Assembly: GCF_014653435.1 (NCBI RefSeq)
Contig: NZ_BNAO01000003.1
Coordinates: 331,808 to 395,807, forward strand
Source of the DNA: Alishewanella longhuensis
Lineage (GTDB): Bacteria > Pseudomonadota > Gammaproteobacteria > Enterobacterales > Alteromonadaceae
Reading direction: 5' to 3'
Length of the DNA: 64,000 bases
Positions 9,060 to 19,992 of the stretch are shown piece by piece (positions within the stretch are counted from its first letter, which is position 1; every line of letters starts with the position of its first letter). The notes beneath the pieces were generated by a model, which was not told where the DNA came from, made no database searches, and saw nothing but the letters and a program-made list of their open reading frames with translations. Made by a program: the position numbers and the translations under genes.

Positions 9060-12000
9060 TTAGCGATCAACAGTATAAAGCTGAACAGCTAAACCTTGCC
9101 GGGTTTGTACTTGCCAACTACCACCGGCGGCCATGCCATCTACCGCGCGACAAAACTGTGCTGAACGCTCATTCAGCGCCACAACAGTCGTTTTATCTTG
9201 CTGCAACAAGGTCAGGTTAACCCCATCCACACGACCGGCCACAAACACACAAACCTCGCCAGCCTGTTCTTCAATTCGCACCGCAGGCGCTGCCTGGATA
9301 TTGGCAGCTAGCTTCTCTGCTAGCGCCATTTGTTGCGATTTTAGTATCCGCTGGCCATCATAAAGTGACCAAGAAACCAAACTTGCCCCCTGATGCGTTA
9401 ATGGCACCGCAAAACTAATTTGCTCAGCACCGTCACCATGCCCAAAAACCAGCTTTTCTACCGGTACCGGTAAGGGTGCGCCTTGGCTAAACTCAGCTAA
9501 CACCGTAAAACGGCTATTAGCCTTTAACACCGGCGAACGTGCTACCTGCATAGCCTGTAACACAGCAGGTGCTGCTGCATCACTTAAGTCAAAACGATAA
9601 AACATCGCTGCCTGAGGCACAGCTTTAGCCGACCTCGCACTGGCAAACTGCGCTTCAACTTCTGCCGCACTTGGATTGCGCAAATGTAAACCCGGATTGC
9701 TTTGTTGTTCAGCAATATAATCTTGTACTAACTCTAGGTTGTAATCCGAAACATGCTCGGTACCACAGTAACTCATCAGATCTTTATAAATACCTGGAGA
9801 AAGTAACGTATTAAAAGAGAGTGGGACACCATAGGTACCAATAGAAGCGCCATTGTAAGGATAATTGGCGTCAATGCCAGAAGGGTTGCCGCAGGGCGCA
9901 TGCTGAAGATTCAGATTATGGCCAAGCTCATGGCTTAACGTATAGTCTAGCTCACCAAAGGGCACCAGGCCAACGCCTGTCATACCCGGTCGCCATGCCA
10001 TACCACCCCAGCCATCGTTATTCATTTCACGGGTGTAATAACCATAGTAAAAACTCGTTTCGCCTTCCGCGACCTGCAAATCGTATAATTCACTAAGCAT
10101 ACTGGAATTATTATTCACATTTGCTGCTGCCGACAAGGTATAGGGCTGACGCTTGGTAATATTTACGCTGGCAAAAGGCCACACCGTTAAAATGGAGTTT
10201 TCGATCAGGCTGTTCTCAGGCACAGGCGCCAGCATATCACCGAGTTTAAAGGGTACTATCGTTAAATCTAGGCTATTTACCGCGGCAAACTGTGGTGTAA
10301 AGGTTCTCTCGCCATAGCCTGCAATATTAACCACTATGCTAACGCCAGGCTTAGCAGAGCTCGCCGGTAAGCTCACCAGGTAACTTTCGCTTAAACTGCC
10401 TTGCTGTTTTTGTGCTGGCAATTGTGTGGGCGCTGTAACAGTTAAGGGCGTTCTAGTTGCGCCATCCTGCAGCCAGGCCTCAAGCACGGGCGCCGCCTTG
10501 TTGGTTACCGATACCAGATGTAAACGCAGTTTAGCCGCGCGGTATGGCACTAAGTAAGGGTTACTTTTCGCCACCACTTGCAACCAATCTGTCCCGTCTA
10601 AATAAGGATCGCTTAAACCTGCAGCATGCACTACCCGACCAGCATTTATCTTTGTAGTCGTTTTAACTAAACCGTTATCAATAACTAAGTGTGGCTCGGT
10701 AACGTCCTGATTAAGCTCAGGCACCAGCCAACTGCGCGTCAAATGACAGTCTTCCAGCACCTTAACCGGGGCTCGAGGCTGTTGTTCGCCTAAATTTAAA
10801 TGCAACTCACAGCGCCAAGGTCCGGTGTCGTTTGAAGTAAGTGACCAGTCTAACTGCAAACCGTTGTTATCCATGTTAGCGGTTATTGCTAAGTCTGTAA
10901 TAATATCACTTCCTACATTACAACCTGTATCGTAAGGTGTGGCCCAATTATACAGCTGAACATAATTCCCACGGCGGTTTAACTCTTCAATAACCGCAGG
11001 TGCTCTGGCAAAGCCCGTAGTTTTAAAACAACCACCAGCATAAATTATGGCATTATTATCGGGGAACATATTTAACAGTGGGCGCAAATCAACTACTTGC
11101 GAACCATACAATGATAACCGAGTTAAAAACCGTAGCCCCATTAACGGATTAAGGTTACTCAGTTGGGTATAGTTTGCCGAAAAGTCTCTTAAATTATCTA
11201 GCATGTTGATACGTTCGGCCGAGGAGAAATCAGTATTATCCACATACAATGTCGTTAGTGGCATACCAGAGATAACGCTAAAAGCATTGTCTGGTAAAGG
11301 ATTACCATTTAAATACAAACTCGATAACCGCAAACCAGCCAATGCCGTCAAATCTGGAAGTTTATTATACGCCAGGTTTAAATAGCGTAATTCATTAAGG
11401 CTACCGAGCGCCGGTAAGGTATCAAGTCCCATACTTTGTAGCGAAAGATCACGCAGTGCAGTAAGGTGCGAGAAACCGGGTAAGCTGGTTACCGGATTAT
11501 TACCGAGGTAAAGCGCTGTTAATTTTGCTGGCTGCTGCTCTGTAGCTAAAAGGTTAAGTATTGAAAAGTTATCAATATTATTACTGGAAACATCTAAGTA
11601 CTGTAAAGAAGTAGCATATTGCAACCCATCTAAACGCGAAATGGTTAGCCCACTGGCACTCAGGTTTGTTAACTGTGCTAAACGTGCCGCTGAAACCGGC
11701 TCTGTTAACGCGATCCCTAGCTCTATTTTCACTGCTCTGGCCAACTGCGCATCCGCAAACTCAACAACATCGACCGGGTTAAATTGGGCAACAATGGCAC
11801 AAGAGTCAGTAACATTCTCTACAATAAACTTATTGTCGGCAAAGCGCCCATCGCACCCATCTAATTGCTTAAAACGAAAACCATTATTGGCAGTAACTAC
11901 AAACTCCGCCTGCCCGCCTGCAGGAATATTGATACTGCCTGGCGTAATAGTGCCGCCACCTGTTGCTACCGCAGAGATGGTGTATTCACTCGGTTTAAAG

Positions 12001-12725
12001 CTGGCAGTAATATTACAAGCGGCCGTAACAGGCGCCGTAACATAACTCAAACCTTGCAGCGTACCATCACAGCCAGATACCGATGCCACAGAGTAGCCCG
12101 CTGCAGGTGCTAAGGTAAAAGTTAAACTGTCATTATAATTTGCCACTTGCTGCGCCGGACTAATAGCACCATTACCTTGACTGCTAGCCGTAACAGCAAA
12201 CTGCAATACCGAAAAACTGGCTACTACTTCGCATGCAGCGGTGATCGCGGCAGTGGTATAACGATTGCCCGCTAAACTCCCACCACAGCCAGTAACGCCA
12301 GCAATAGCAAAACCCGTATTAGCGGAAATATCAAAAGCCGTTGTGTCACCATGCGGCACGCTCACAGCATTAGGCGCAATAGTACCGCCATTGCCTGCTG
12401 ATGCTGACACTGCATAGTTTTTCTTATTAAAGGTAGCCATAATACTGCAAGCTGCAGTAATGGGCCCGGTACGGTAAGTCGTGCCGGTTAGCGTACCCGC
12501 ACAACCTGTGACACTGACTAATTCAAACCCTGTGTCAGCCGTAACGGTAAAAGAAGCCGTTTGCCCTTGCGATACACTAACCGAGGTTGGCGAGATACTA
12601 CCGCCAGTAAAGCTGCCGACCTGAATAGTATAAGTAGGCGCAGGAGTAGAATCACCGCTCCCACCGCCGCAAGCACTTAAAACCAAGAGTGATATAGCAC
12701 CCACACAAAGGTCACGATATTTCAT
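9060..12725 (-). CDS. Lipoprotein zinc metalloprotease with B-repeats and LRRs
   Basis: The chosen ATG at 12725 is preceded by a consensus AAGGAG; a TTG five codons upstream overlaps that site and is not used. The product has 1221 residues. It starts with a lipoprotein signal (LLVLSACGGG). Four divergent InlB B-repeats (about 30-320) each carry a Cys pair. Leucine-rich repeats follow (about 345-555; phrases such as LTALYLGNNPV and LRYLNLAYNKL). The C-terminal region carries a zincin motif HELGHNLNLQH (first His about residue 930) followed by LMSYCG about 50 residues later, most like M66/StcE-TagA-type metalloproteases. It is predicted to be an outer-surface protease that binds ligands through its LRR and B-repeats. 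Protease activity is family inference; the substrate is unknown. Confidence 0.88.
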   Translation of the reverse strand: MKYRDLCVGAISLLVLSACGGGSGDSTPAPTYTIQVGSFTGGSISPTSVSVSQGQTASFTVTADTGFELVSVTGCAGTLTGTTYRTGPITAACSIMATFNKKNYAVSASAGNGGTIAPNAVSVPHGDTTAFDISANTGFAIAGVTGCGGSLAGNRYTTAAITAACEVVASFSVLQFAVTASSQGNGAISPAQQVANYNDSLTFTLAPAAGYSVASVSGCDGTLQGLSYVTAPVTAACNITASFKPSEYTISAVATGGGTITPGSINIPAGGQAEFVVTANNGFRFKQLDGCDGRFADNKFIVENVTDSCAIVAQFNPVDVVEFADAQLARAVKIELGIALTEPVSAARLAQLTNLSASGLTISRLDGLQYATSLQYLDVSSNNIDNFSILNLLATEQQPAKLTALYLGNNPVTSLPGFSHLTALRDLSLQSMGLDTLPALGSLNELRYLNLAYNKLPDLTALAGLRLSSLYLNGNPLPDNAFSVISGMPLTTLYVDNTDFSSAERINMLDNLRDFSANYTQLSNLNPLMGLRFLTRLSLYGSQVVDLRPLLNMFPDNNAIIYAGGCFKTTGFARAPAVIEELNRRGNYVQLYNWATPYDTGCNVGSDIITDLAITANMDNNGLQLDWSLTSNDTGPWRCELHLNLGEQQPRAPVKVLEDCHLTRSWLVPELNQDVTEPHLVIDNGLVKTTTKINAGRVVHAAGLSDPYLDGTDWLQVVAKSNPYLVPYRAAKLRLHLVSVTNKAAPVLEAWLQDGATRTPLTVTAPTQLPAQKQQGSLSESYLVSLPASSAKPGVSIVVNIAGYGERTFTPQFAAVNSLDLTIVPFKLGDMLAPVPENSLIENSILTVWPFASVNITKRQPYTLSAAANVNNNSSMLSELYDLQVAEGETSFYYGYYTREMNNDGWGGMAWRPGMTGVGLVPFGELDYTLSHELGHNLNLQHAPCGNPSGIDANYPYNGASIGTYGVPLSFNTLLSPGIYKDLMSYCGTEHVSDYNLELVQDYIAEQQSNPGLHLRNPSAAEVEAQFASARSAKAVPQAAMFYRFDLSDAAAPAVLQAMQVARSPVLKANSRFTVLAEFSQGAPLPVPVEKLVFGHGDGAEQISFAVPLTHQGASLVSWSLYDGQRILKSQQMALAEKLAANIQAAPAVRIEEQAGEVCVFVAGRVDGVNLTLLQQDKTTVVALNERSAQFCRAVDGMAAGGSWQVQTRQGLAVQLYTVDR

Positions 12726-12783
12726 AAAACTCCTTTTCAAAGGTTATCAACAACGCAGTACAGTAACAGTAAATTATTTAAAA

Positions 12784-13347
12784 CTAAACAATTGTCTTAT
12801 CTACAAATTTATCTAGAAAACATTGCCAGCTCATACCTTTCTCATCTTTTGGGGAAACGACAGGGTCTGTTTTGTCTAACGACCAATTAATAGCCAAAGA
12901 GGGATCGTCCCAACGAATCACATATTGATCATTTGGATCAAAATACTCGGTACACTGATATTCAATAAACGCCGTATCTGATAACACAAAAAAACCATGC
13001 GCAAAACCAGGCGGGATCCATAGTTGTTGATGCTGCGTAGCGTCGAGCGTCAAGGTTAATACTTGGCCGAAAGTTGCAGAAGTTGGCCTTAAGTCTACAA
13101 CCACATCTACAATAGTCCCCACAAGCACTGAAAGTAACTTACCTTGCGCAGCCAAGTGTTGAAAATGTAAACCGCGCAAGACCCCTTTTACTGACGATGA
13201 GCGATTAAGCTGTTTGAATGTGTAGCTACCACACTGCTGCTTAAAATCGTGCGCACGAAAAGCCTCATAAAAAAAGCCGCGCTGATCTTTGTGCACCAAG
13301 GGCGTTTTAAGCTTAACATCAGGTATAGTAGTTGCAATAAATGTCAA
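12784..13347 (-). CDS. rfbC: dTDP-4-dehydrorhamnose 3,5-epimerase
   Basis: The 187-residue cupin converts dTDP-4-keto-6-deoxyglucose to dTDP-4-keto-L-rhamnose. Visible family motifs are DQRGFFYEAF near the N terminus, VLRGLHFQ (catalytic His region), WIPPGFAHGF, and the Tyr of YQCTEYF. Length is normal for RmlC. It starts at a TTG that overlaps the rfbD stop (TTGA), with AAGGA eight bases upstream, so translation is probably coupled. It is the last gene of the long minus-strand polysaccharide block. Confidence 0.93.
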   Translation of the reverse strand: MTFIATTIPDVKLKTPLVHKDQRGFFYEAFRAHDFKQQCGSYTFKQLNRSSSVKGVLRGLHFQHLAAQGKLLSVLVGTIVDVVVDLRPTSATFGQVLTLTLDATQHQQLWIPPGFAHGFFVLSDTAFIEYQCTEYFDPNDQYVIRWDDPSLAINWSLDKTDPVVSPKDEKGMSWQCFLDKFVDKTIV

Positions 13348-14297
13348 TTTAACCGTCCTTGAACAAATTTTTCCAGCAAAGGTTTGTAACGCTCATCTGC
13401 TAGTAGTTGTTGAAAAGTTAGCGCAAGACCTTCTTTCCAATCAGGCAACACAACATTAAAATCATGCTCAATCTTAGCTAGATTAAACATAGAATTTTTT
13501 GGTCTGGCGGCAGAGGTTTGGTAACAATCAGAGGTTATAGCAAGTAAATTGTCAGCTTGCAGTTTCAGTAAAAAACCCATTAAATAAGCATGATTAAGAA
13601 TTTCTGTCGCAAAACCATACCAACTAGTTTTTCCCTTAGTAGCAAGGTGGTAAATACCAGAATGTAAACACCGTTCAGTACTAAGATTAATTATACTAGG
13701 CATCACCTGGGCTATGGCCCAGGCTGGAGTTGGAGCGCCAATCTGATCATCAACCATACTCAGCTTATCACGCAATGCAGCCAGCGATAAAAACTTGAGT
13801 AAGAAATTACTTCTGCGCCAACCATACAACCAGCTAACCCGAAAAATAAGATAATTTTCTGTATAGCTTGCGATGTAGAGCTCGCCCTGACGTTTAGATT
13901 TTCCATAAACAGTAGCCGGTTCAGTAATATCTTCTTCGCGCCAACCTTGTTGTCCTTCGCCGGAAAACACATAATCTGTAGAGAAATGTATCACCCTTGC
14001 ACCGGTTCTGGCGCTGTACAGGGCAAGAACCTTTGGAAGCTCGGCGTTAAGTAAAAACGCTAACACACTACTTGATTCAGCAAGTTCAACGTCCGTCCAC
14101 GCCACAGCATTAACAATGACAGCAGGTCTAATTTTCTCTAAATAAGCAATTAAGGCGGTAAAGTCGGTAACGTTTAAATCGGCACGAGAAGGAGCAAACA
14201 CCCTATGTAAAGTAGACAAGGTTTGATTAAGTTCAAACCCCAATAAACCGTTGCCACCAAGTAGCACGATATTATTGTTACCACATAGAATATTCAT
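13344..14297 (-). CDS. rfbD: dTDP-4-dehydrorhamnose reductase
   Basis: The 317-residue SDR-fold reductase makes dTDP-L-rhamnose. Motifs are the Rossmann loop GGNGLLG (near 14-20), FSTDYVFSG, and the catalytic YGKSKRQGE (YxxxK). It overlaps rfbB and rfbC by 4 bp on either side, so the three genes form one translational unit. It is somewhat longer and more divergent at the C terminus than the enterobacterial enzyme (about 299 residues), but no key residue appears lost. Cytoplasmic. Confidence 0.92.
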   Translation of the reverse strand: MNILCGNNNIVLLGGNGLLGFELNQTLSTLHRVFAPSRADLNVTDFTALIAYLEKIRPAVIVNAVAWTDVELAESSSVLAFLLNAELPKVLALYSARTGARVIHFSTDYVFSGEGQQGWREEDITEPATVYGKSKRQGELYIASYTENYLIFRVSWLYGWRRSNFLLKFLSLAALRDKLSMVDDQIGAPTPAWAIAQVMPSIINLSTERCLHSGIYHLATKGKTSWYGFATEILNHAYLMGFLLKLQADNLLAITSDCYQTSAARPKNSMFNLAKIEHDFNVVLPDWKEGLALTFQQLLADERYKPLLEKFVQGRLN

Positions 14298-15340
14298 TTG
14301 CCAAGATCAACAGCAAGTTGAGCAGGCAGCTTACCTGCATTAAGCTGTTGAAAATACCACATTACCGTACTACGTAAACCTTTCCCGAAATCTGTCTGTG
14401 GTAACCAACCCAACTCCTGTCTAATTTTAGTACTGTCGATAGCATATCGCTGATCGTGCCCTGGCCTGTCTTGAACAAAAATGATAAGTTCTTTGCGGGC
14501 CTTAACGGCCATATTTGAACTCGCCTGAATATCGGCAGTCATCTCACACAGTAATGTTGCGAGCGTAAGGTTAGTTAGCTCAGTACCACCGCCAATTAAA
14601 TAGGTTTCGCCAATCTCGCCATTAAGTGAAATTTCAAGCAAGGCTTTAGCATGATCAGCAACATACAGCCAATCTCTAGACTGGCTGCCGTTACCATAAA
14701 CTGGAATAGACAAGCCCTGTAATGCATTAGTGATAATCTTTGGTATAAACTTTTCGATATGCTGGCCTGGGCCATAATTGTTGGAACAATTTGATATAAC
14801 AGCGGGAAAGCCATAGGTGTTATGCCAAGCTCTAACAAAATGATCTGCGGCGGCTTTTGAAGCAGCATAAGGATTCCGAGGTTTATAAGATGACAGCTCC
14901 GTAAACGCGGGAGCGTCCCCTAAAAGCTGACCAAAAACTTCGTCAGTAGAAACCTGCAAAAATTTAAATGTTGCTGCTTTTTTGGCAGGCAACTCTCGCC
15001 AATACTTTAGTGCAACCGTAAGTAATGTGCAGGTACCAACAACATTAGAATCAACAAAGTCTGCAACATTGCTAATAGAATTATCGACATGGGTTTCTGC
15101 TGCAAGATTAACAAGATAGTCTGGTTTATATTTATTGATGACAGTATCAAGCAAGGCAATATCATTAATATTGCCTTGTATAAAAGTATAGCCTTGATTG
15201 TTGCAGAAATTTTCTGCAATAACGTTTGCAGCGTAGCTGAGCTTATCAAGGTTAACGACCCTAAAGCCACGGTCTAATAATAGCTTTACGAAAGCAGAAC
15301 CAATAAAACCTGAGCCGCCCGTAACAAGAAAAAGTTTCAT
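14294..15340 (-). CDS. rfbB: dTDP-glucose 4,6-dehydratase
   Basis: The 348-residue extended SDR converts dTDP-glucose to dTDP-4-keto-6-deoxyglucose. Motifs are TGGSGFIGS at the N terminus, the catalytic STDEVFG (Thr-Asp-Glu) and YAASKAAAD (YxxxK), and NNYGPGQHIEKFIP, all diagnostic for RmlB. I use the ATG at 15340; a TTG one codon upstream is also possible. No rfbA (glucose-1-phosphate thymidylyltransferase) accompanies it in the window, so the first step must be supplied from elsewhere in the genome. Confidence 0.94.
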   Translation of the reverse strand: MKLFLVTGGSGFIGSAFVKLLLDRGFRVVNLDKLSYAANVIAENFCNNQGYTFIQGNINDIALLDTVINKYKPDYLVNLAAETHVDNSISNVADFVDSNVVGTCTLLTVALKYWRELPAKKAATFKFLQVSTDEVFGQLLGDAPAFTELSSYKPRNPYAASKAAADHFVRAWHNTYGFPAVISNCSNNYGPGQHIEKFIPKIITNALQGLSIPVYGNGSQSRDWLYVADHAKALLEISLNGEIGETYLIGGGTELTNLTLATLLCEMTADIQASSNMAVKARKELIIFVQDRPGHDQRYAIDSTKIRQELGWLPQTDFGKGLRSTVMWYFQQLNAGKLPAQLAVDLGK

Positions 15341-15371
15341 CAACAGAAAACCCAGCTACCACAACAGCAGC

Positions 15372-16547
15372 TTAGTCATTACCAAAAAGATCGCGAGTAT
15401 AAACCTTATCAGTAACATCAACCAGCAACTCGCTGGCTCTATTGGCTACAATAACATCCGAAATACGTTTAAACTCGTTTAAATCGGTCATCACTTTACT
15501 ATTATAAAAGCTTTGCTCTTTTAACTCGGGCTCATAAATTACAACTTCGATGCCCTTGGCTTTAATGCGTTTCATAATGCCCTGAATAGCAGACGCCCGA
15601 AAATTATCAGACCCCGCTTTCATAACCAACCGAAATACGCCTACTACTTTAGGATTACGTTTAATAATAGAGTCAGCAATAAAATCTTTACGAGTTCTAT
15701 TTGCCTCTACAATAGCTTGAATAATGTTATTAGGAACATCTTTATAATTTGCCAGTAACTGCTTGGTATCCTTTGGCAAGCAATACCCGCCATAGCCAAA
15801 ACTAGGGTTGTTGTAATGGTTACCAATTCTTGGATCTAAACACACGCCTTCGATAATCTGACGAGTGTTAAGATCATGGCTCTCTGCATAGCTATCTAGC
15901 TCATTAAAATAAGCCACTCTAAGCGCTAAAAACGTATTAGAAAAAAGCTTAATCGCTTCCGCTTCTGTACTGTCGGTAAATAACACTGGGGTATCGGGTT
16001 TTAAGCTGGCATTACGCATTAACGTCGCAAAAACGTTTGCGCGCTCACTTTTCTCGCCTACCACAATACGCGACGGATACAGATTATCGTAAAGTGCCCG
16101 CCCTTCGCGCAAAAACTCTGGCGAAAAAATCACATTATTGGTGCCAAGCTTCGCAGAAATCGCTTTAGTAAACCCAACCGGTACAGTCGATTTAATCACC
16201 ATCACCGCGTTAGGGTTTACCCTCATCACATGCTGAATAACTTTCTCAACACTGCCAGTATTAAAATAATTGGTTTCAGGATCATAATCAGTCGGTGTAG
16301 CAATAATAACGTAATCCGCTAATTGATATGCCGCGTCGGCATCCAGGCTAGCTTGTAACTTCAGAGACTTATTCGCCAAAAAATCTGCAATTTCTTTATC
16401 TTCAATTGGCGAACGTTTGGCGTTAATTAAGGCTATCTTCTCTGCAACTAAATCTATTGCAGTTACCTCATTATGTTGGGCTAATAACACCGCATTTGAT
16501 AAACCAACATACCCGGTTCCCACCACCGCAATTTTGTAAACTGACAT
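15372..16547 (-). CDS. ugd: UDP-glucose 6-dehydrogenase
   Basis: The 391-residue enzyme oxidises UDP-glucose to UDP-glucuronate with two NAD+. Motifs are the Rossmann loop [10 protein letters not shown], the STVPVGFT strand, SPEFLREG, and the catalytic-Cys segment [17 protein letters not shown] sits just before the ATG at 16547, which decides the start; a frame extension to 16571 lacks a ribosome site. The gene lies in the order galU, capD, ugd, so substrate supply and use are adjacent. Glucuronate is a likely acidic component of the polymer. Confidence 0.94.
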   Translation of the reverse strand: MSVYKIAVVGTGYVGLSNAVLLAQHNEVTAIDLVAEKIALINAKRSPIEDKEIADFLANKSLKLQASLDADAAYQLADYVIIATPTDYDPETNYFNTGSVEKVIQHVMRVNPNAVMVIKSTVPVGFTKAISAKLGTNNVIFSPEFLREGRALYDNLYPSRIVVGEKSERANVFATLMRNASLKPDTPVLFTDSTEAEAIKLFSNTFLALRVAYFNELDSYAESHDLNTRQIIEGVCLDPRIGNHYNNPSFGYGGYCLPKDTKQLLANYKDVPNNIIQAIVEANRTRKDFIADSIIKRNPKVVGVFRLVMKAGSDNFRASAIQGIMKRIKAKGIEVVIYEPELKEQSFYNSKVMTDLNEFKRISDVIVANRASELLVDVTDKVYTRDLFGND

Positions 16548-16588
16548 GCTTTTCCCTATTAAAACCCACAACCCTAAAAAACAAAAAA

Positions 16589-18574
16589 TTAAGCAATCTG
16601 TTTCGACGAATCCAGCGCAATATTCAACTCAGTGCTCACTGGCTTTTCAACTCGGGCAACAGCTGACACTAAAGGCTGCACGGCTTGAATATCACAGGCG
16701 GCATTTACCACCAAATCACTTGATGCACAGGTATAATTAAACTCGGTAGGCGCAGAGCGAATAAGATCAATAACGGCCGCCACATCAAACTTTTCACACG
16801 CATTATCTAAACGGTTTAGCAATAACTGCATCTGCGGCCACTGTAAACAGCGCTCATCAGCTGCCATAATGCGAGAGTGTTGAGTTTTACGCACATTATC
16901 GCCAATCAATAATTCCTCGTAGAGCTTCTCGCCTGGCCTTAAACCGGTATATTTAATTTCAATATCGCCATAAGGATGGTTATCATCCTTAACTTCCAGT
17001 CCCATCAGGTGAATCATTCTTCTCGCCAACTGGTCAATACTAACAGGCTCGCCCATATCCAGCACAAATACATCCCCGCCCTTTCCCATAGCCCCCGCTT
17101 GAATAACCAGTTCAGCAGCTTCTGGAATAGTCATAAAGTAACGAATAATATTTTTGTCTGTTACTGTAATAGGACCGCCTTTTTTAATTTGCTCTCTAAA
17201 AAGCGGCACCACAGATCCGGAAGAACCCAATACATTGCCAAAACGAACCATAGAAAAGCGGGTAATAGCCTGATATTGAGCTAAACCTTGCAAAACAAGC
17301 TCAGCTAAACGTTTCGAGGCCCCCATAACATTAGTAGGTCTAACTGCTTTATCAGTTGATACCAACACAAAGGTTTGCACCCCAGCTTTAATAGCGGCAT
17401 TAGCCGTATGTAAAGTACCAAATACGTTATTACGCACGCCTTCTATAACGTTGTATTCTACAAGTGGTACATGTTTGTACGCCGCGGCATGGTAAACAGT
17501 GTTAATAGAAAAAGCGCGCATAACACTCTCGAGGCGCTGCTCACGCTGTACGCTGCCTAAAACAGGCACCAAGGTGATCTCGTATTGCTCTCGGGCTATT
17601 TGTAAACGCAGCTCTTTCTCTATCGCATATAACGCATATTCAGAAATATCAAATAATACTAGGGTCTTAGGGCCGCACTTTAAAATCTGCCGACATAACT
17701 CTGAGCCAATAGAGCCGCCTGCACCCGTCACTAAAACAGCTTTATCTTCAATGTTGGCGTTCATCAGTTTTGCTTTAGGCGCTACAGGATCACGCCCTAG
17801 CAAATCTTCAATTTTCACGTCCTGCAACTCGTCAATACGCATAGTGCCGTCAACAACATCGCTAAAACCCGGAATTGATTGAACAGGCACAGGTAAGGCT
17901 TCTAACTTATCTAAAACTTCACGGCGGCGTCCGCGGCTTGCCGAGGGTAGAGCCAGTAAAATACGGCTCACGTTCTTAAGTTTTATATAAGAAACAATAT
18001 GGTCAGGAGAACCTACAGGAATACCTAAGATAGTAGAGCGCTGCAAGGTAACATCATCATCAACAAACATTACCGGGTTAAAACGGTCACCATTGTTTAA
18101 TGCCTGAGCTAATTGTCTACCCGAAGAGCCCGCACCGTATATCAGCACCCGCTCTTTAGAAATATTGTTACGCTGGCCTAGTAAAACTCTTACCAGCAGT
18201 CTCACTCCGCCTACAAAAACCAGAGATAACACAGCATAAACAAACAACAAATTTAACTTGTCGTCTAACCGCAACCAGGAAAAAAACAACGCCATTGCAA
18301 TAGCGTTAAACATTATTCCGGCTAACACGGCACCTAATGCATGTTGTCCTATATAACGAATAACTGCCCGGTATAAGCCTAGCCGCGCAAACAAATAAAT
18401 GGTTATCGGCAAGGTAACAACAAAACCAAGAAATACTTGGCTAAATGAATACTCTGTAGAGCTTTGCGTAACCATGTATGCAATACAAAGTGATGCAAAT
18501 AAAAACGCTACATCTGCAATTACTGAAATTACGCGTTTAAAAAATCGTGGTAATTCCAAAAGCCATGAAAGCAT
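16589..18574 (-). CDS. CapD/WbpM-type nucleotide-sugar 4,6-dehydratase (membrane)
   Basis: The protein has 661 residues from the ATG at 18574, which has TAGGAG upstream; the longer frame to 18604 has no ribosome site. About four N-terminal membrane helices (15-120) are followed by a CoA-binding-like Rossmann domain ([11 protein letters not shown]) and the catalytic SDR domain ([13 protein letters not shown], about 280 on). The usual YxxxK Tyr is replaced: STDKAV is followed by MGASKR, the Met variant typical of WbpM/FlaA1-type UDP-GlcNAc 4,6-dehydratases. It makes UDP-4-keto-6-deoxy-GlcNAc or its 5-epimer, the precursor of QuiNAc, FucNAc or bacillosamine. The WbpV-like reductase in this locus suggests QuiNAc or FucNAc. 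Confidence 0.88.
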   Translation of the reverse strand: MLSWLLELPRFFKRVISVIADVAFLFASLCIAYMVTQSSTEYSFSQVFLGFVVTLPITIYLFARLGLYRAVIRYIGQHALGAVLAGIMFNAIAMALFFSWLRLDDKLNLLFVYAVLSLVFVGGVRLLVRVLLGQRNNISKERVLIYGAGSSGRQLAQALNNGDRFNPVMFVDDDVTLQRSTILGIPVGSPDHIVSYIKLKNVSRILLALPSASRGRRREVLDKLEALPVPVQSIPGFSDVVDGTMRIDELQDVKIEDLLGRDPVAPKAKLMNANIEDKAVLVTGAGGSIGSELCRQILKCGPKTLVLFDISEYALYAIEKELRLQIAREQYEITLVPVLGSVQREQRLESVMRAFSINTVYHAAAYKHVPLVEYNVIEGVRNNVFGTLHTANAAIKAGVQTFVLVSTDKAVRPTNVMGASKRLAELVLQGLAQYQAITRFSMVRFGNVLGSSGSVVPLFREQIKKGGPITVTDKNIIRYFMTIPEAAELVIQAGAMGKGGDVFVLDMGEPVSIDQLARRMIHLMGLEVKDDNHPYGDIEIKYTGLRPGEKLYEELLIGDNVRKTQHSRIMAADERCLQWPQMQLLLNRLDNACEKFDVAAVIDLIRSAPTEFNYTCASSDLVVNAACDIQAVQPLVSAVARVEKPVSTELNIALDSSKQIA

Positions 18575-18649
18575 AGAATTAACTCCTAAAAGCCTGACAG
18601 ACATTAATTGATATAACCAATATTCTTAGTTCTGTTAGGCTATCCATTG

Positions 18650-19552
18650 TTATTTTGCTTTAGCTAAAGACATTGTCGCTAACCAAGATTGAAAGTCAGC
18701 GCCAAGCTTGCTATCACGCAAACCATACTCTACGAAGGCTTTCATATAACCTAATTTATTACCACAATCATGGCTTCTACCTTTTATATGGTAAGCCTGT
18801 ACTGGGAAAGACTTCATCAAAATGGCAATAGCATCCGTCAGTTGAATCTCGTCTCCGGCACCAAGCGGTGTAGACGCTAACGCTTGCCATATCTCAGGTG
18901 TAAACACATAACGACCAACTACAGCATAATTTGATGGCGCAACATCAACTTCAGGCTTTTCAACAATGGCCTGCATGTTCACAGAGGCGGTCGGCTTCAA
19001 TACTTCGCCATTAATGTCTACGACACCATAATTACTTACTTGCTCAAGCGGTACAGGCTCTACCATAACCTGGCTAAGATCTTGCTCTTCATAGCGGCTT
19101 ATCATTTGTGCCAAATTGTCTTGCTTTAGGTTACTTTCGTAACTATCAATCAATACATCAGGCAGCAACACAGCAAAAGGAACATTGCCAATAAGGGGTT
19201 TAGCACATAACACCGCATGGCCCAAACCTTTGGCCTCACCCTGACGCACATGCATTATTGTCACGTCTTTTGGACAAATATTCTGGACCTCATCCAGCAA
19301 CTGCCTTTTTACCCGCTTCTCTAGCATAGACTCAAGCTCAAAGCTCTTATCAAAATGGTTCTCAATGCTATTTTTTGAAGAATGAGTCACTAAGATGATT
19401 TCTTTAATACCTGCGGCAATACATTCTTGAACAACGTACTGAATTAAAGGCTTATCAACTACTGGAAGCATTTCTTTTGGAATTGCTTTGGTTGCAGGCA
19501 ACATCCTGGTACCCAAACCTGCAACTGGAATCACCGCCTTTCTAACCTTCAT
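18650..19552 (-). CDS. galU: UTP-glucose-1-phosphate uridylyltransferase
   Basis: The product has 300 residues from the ATG at 19552, preceded by GGAGAAGG. It is very close to E. coli GalU in pattern: [21 protein letters not shown] (nucleotide-binding signature, split), [33 protein letters not shown] and [10 protein letters not shown]. It makes UDP-glucose, the substrate of the neighbouring ugd and a general glycosyl donor. A frame extension to 19582 has no ribosome site. Confidence 0.95.
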   Translation of the reverse strand: MKVRKAVIPVAGLGTRMLPATKAIPKEMLPVVDKPLIQYVVQECIAAGIKEIILVTHSSKNSIENHFDKSFELESMLEKRVKRQLLDEVQNICPKDVTIMHVRQGEAKGLGHAVLCAKPLIGNVPFAVLLPDVLIDSYESNLKQDNLAQMISRYEEQDLSQVMVEPVPLEQVSNYGVVDINGEVLKPTASVNMQAIVEKPEVDVAPSNYAVVGRYVFTPEIWQALASTPLGAGDEIQLTDAIAILMKSFPVQAYHIKGRSHDCGNKLGYMKAFVEYGLRDSKLGADFQSWLATMSLAKAK

Positions 19553-19683
19553 ACCTTCTCCAATATTCCCTATAACTTGCAAAAAAATCCAAACGGCAAG
19601 TTGTATCCAACACTAAAAGTATTAAATTATAAGGGTAATCCTTACAATTAACCAAACCATTATTCACGCTCACCAAAACCACG

Positions 19684-19992
19684 TTATTCCGATACATCTG
19701 GGTAAAGTTGCCGACGAACCATCGCCAAACGCTCTTGGCATAACGCAAAGGTAATTGGCCGGGTAATTAATGGATAAATTATCAACAGCAAAGCACTGTA
19801 TCCAAAAATTAACACGCCCTCCGCCCTCGCAATTTGCAAAAACATTAAGCTTAAAATCAATAACTTAACAATATTCAACATCAGCTTGGTCGGTGCCGGC
19901 AAACGATCGGCTGCGGCTCTTACCACGGCCATGCGCTGCCTAAAATTTAATCCGGCAAGCTCTGGGATCTGCTTACTGTTAAAGTACAACAT
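19684..19992 (-). CDS. Small inner-membrane protein (DUF6170-like)
   Basis: The product has 102 residues from the ATG at 19992, chosen because GGAG sits five bases upstream; the start lies inside the end of the preceding gene (14-bp overlap). The N terminus has MLYFNSKQIPELAG and an amphipathic helix RQRMAVVRAAADRLP. Two hydrophobic segments (about 40-60 and 65-85) are predicted membrane spans, and the tail is basic. I associate it, with moderate confidence, with the DUF6170 family of uncharacterised Alteromonadales proteins. Overlap with the upstream gene suggests co-translation; function unknown. Confidence 0.7.
   Translation of the reverse strand: MLYFNSKQIPELAGLNFRQRMAVVRAAADRLPAPTKLMLNIVKLLILSLMFLQIARAEGVLIFGYSALLLIIYPLITRPITFALCQERLAMVRRQLYPDVSE

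Noticed and set aside
9461-9470. CCGGTACCGG, identical to the REP palindrome
   Set aside because: It lies inside the metalloprotease coding frame and lacks the flanking GTTGTGTGGATAA, so it is a chance 10-bp match.
14596-14868. Minus-strand 90-codon frame within rfbB
   Set aside because: It is an out-of-frame shadow rich in Leu/Ile with no start signal.
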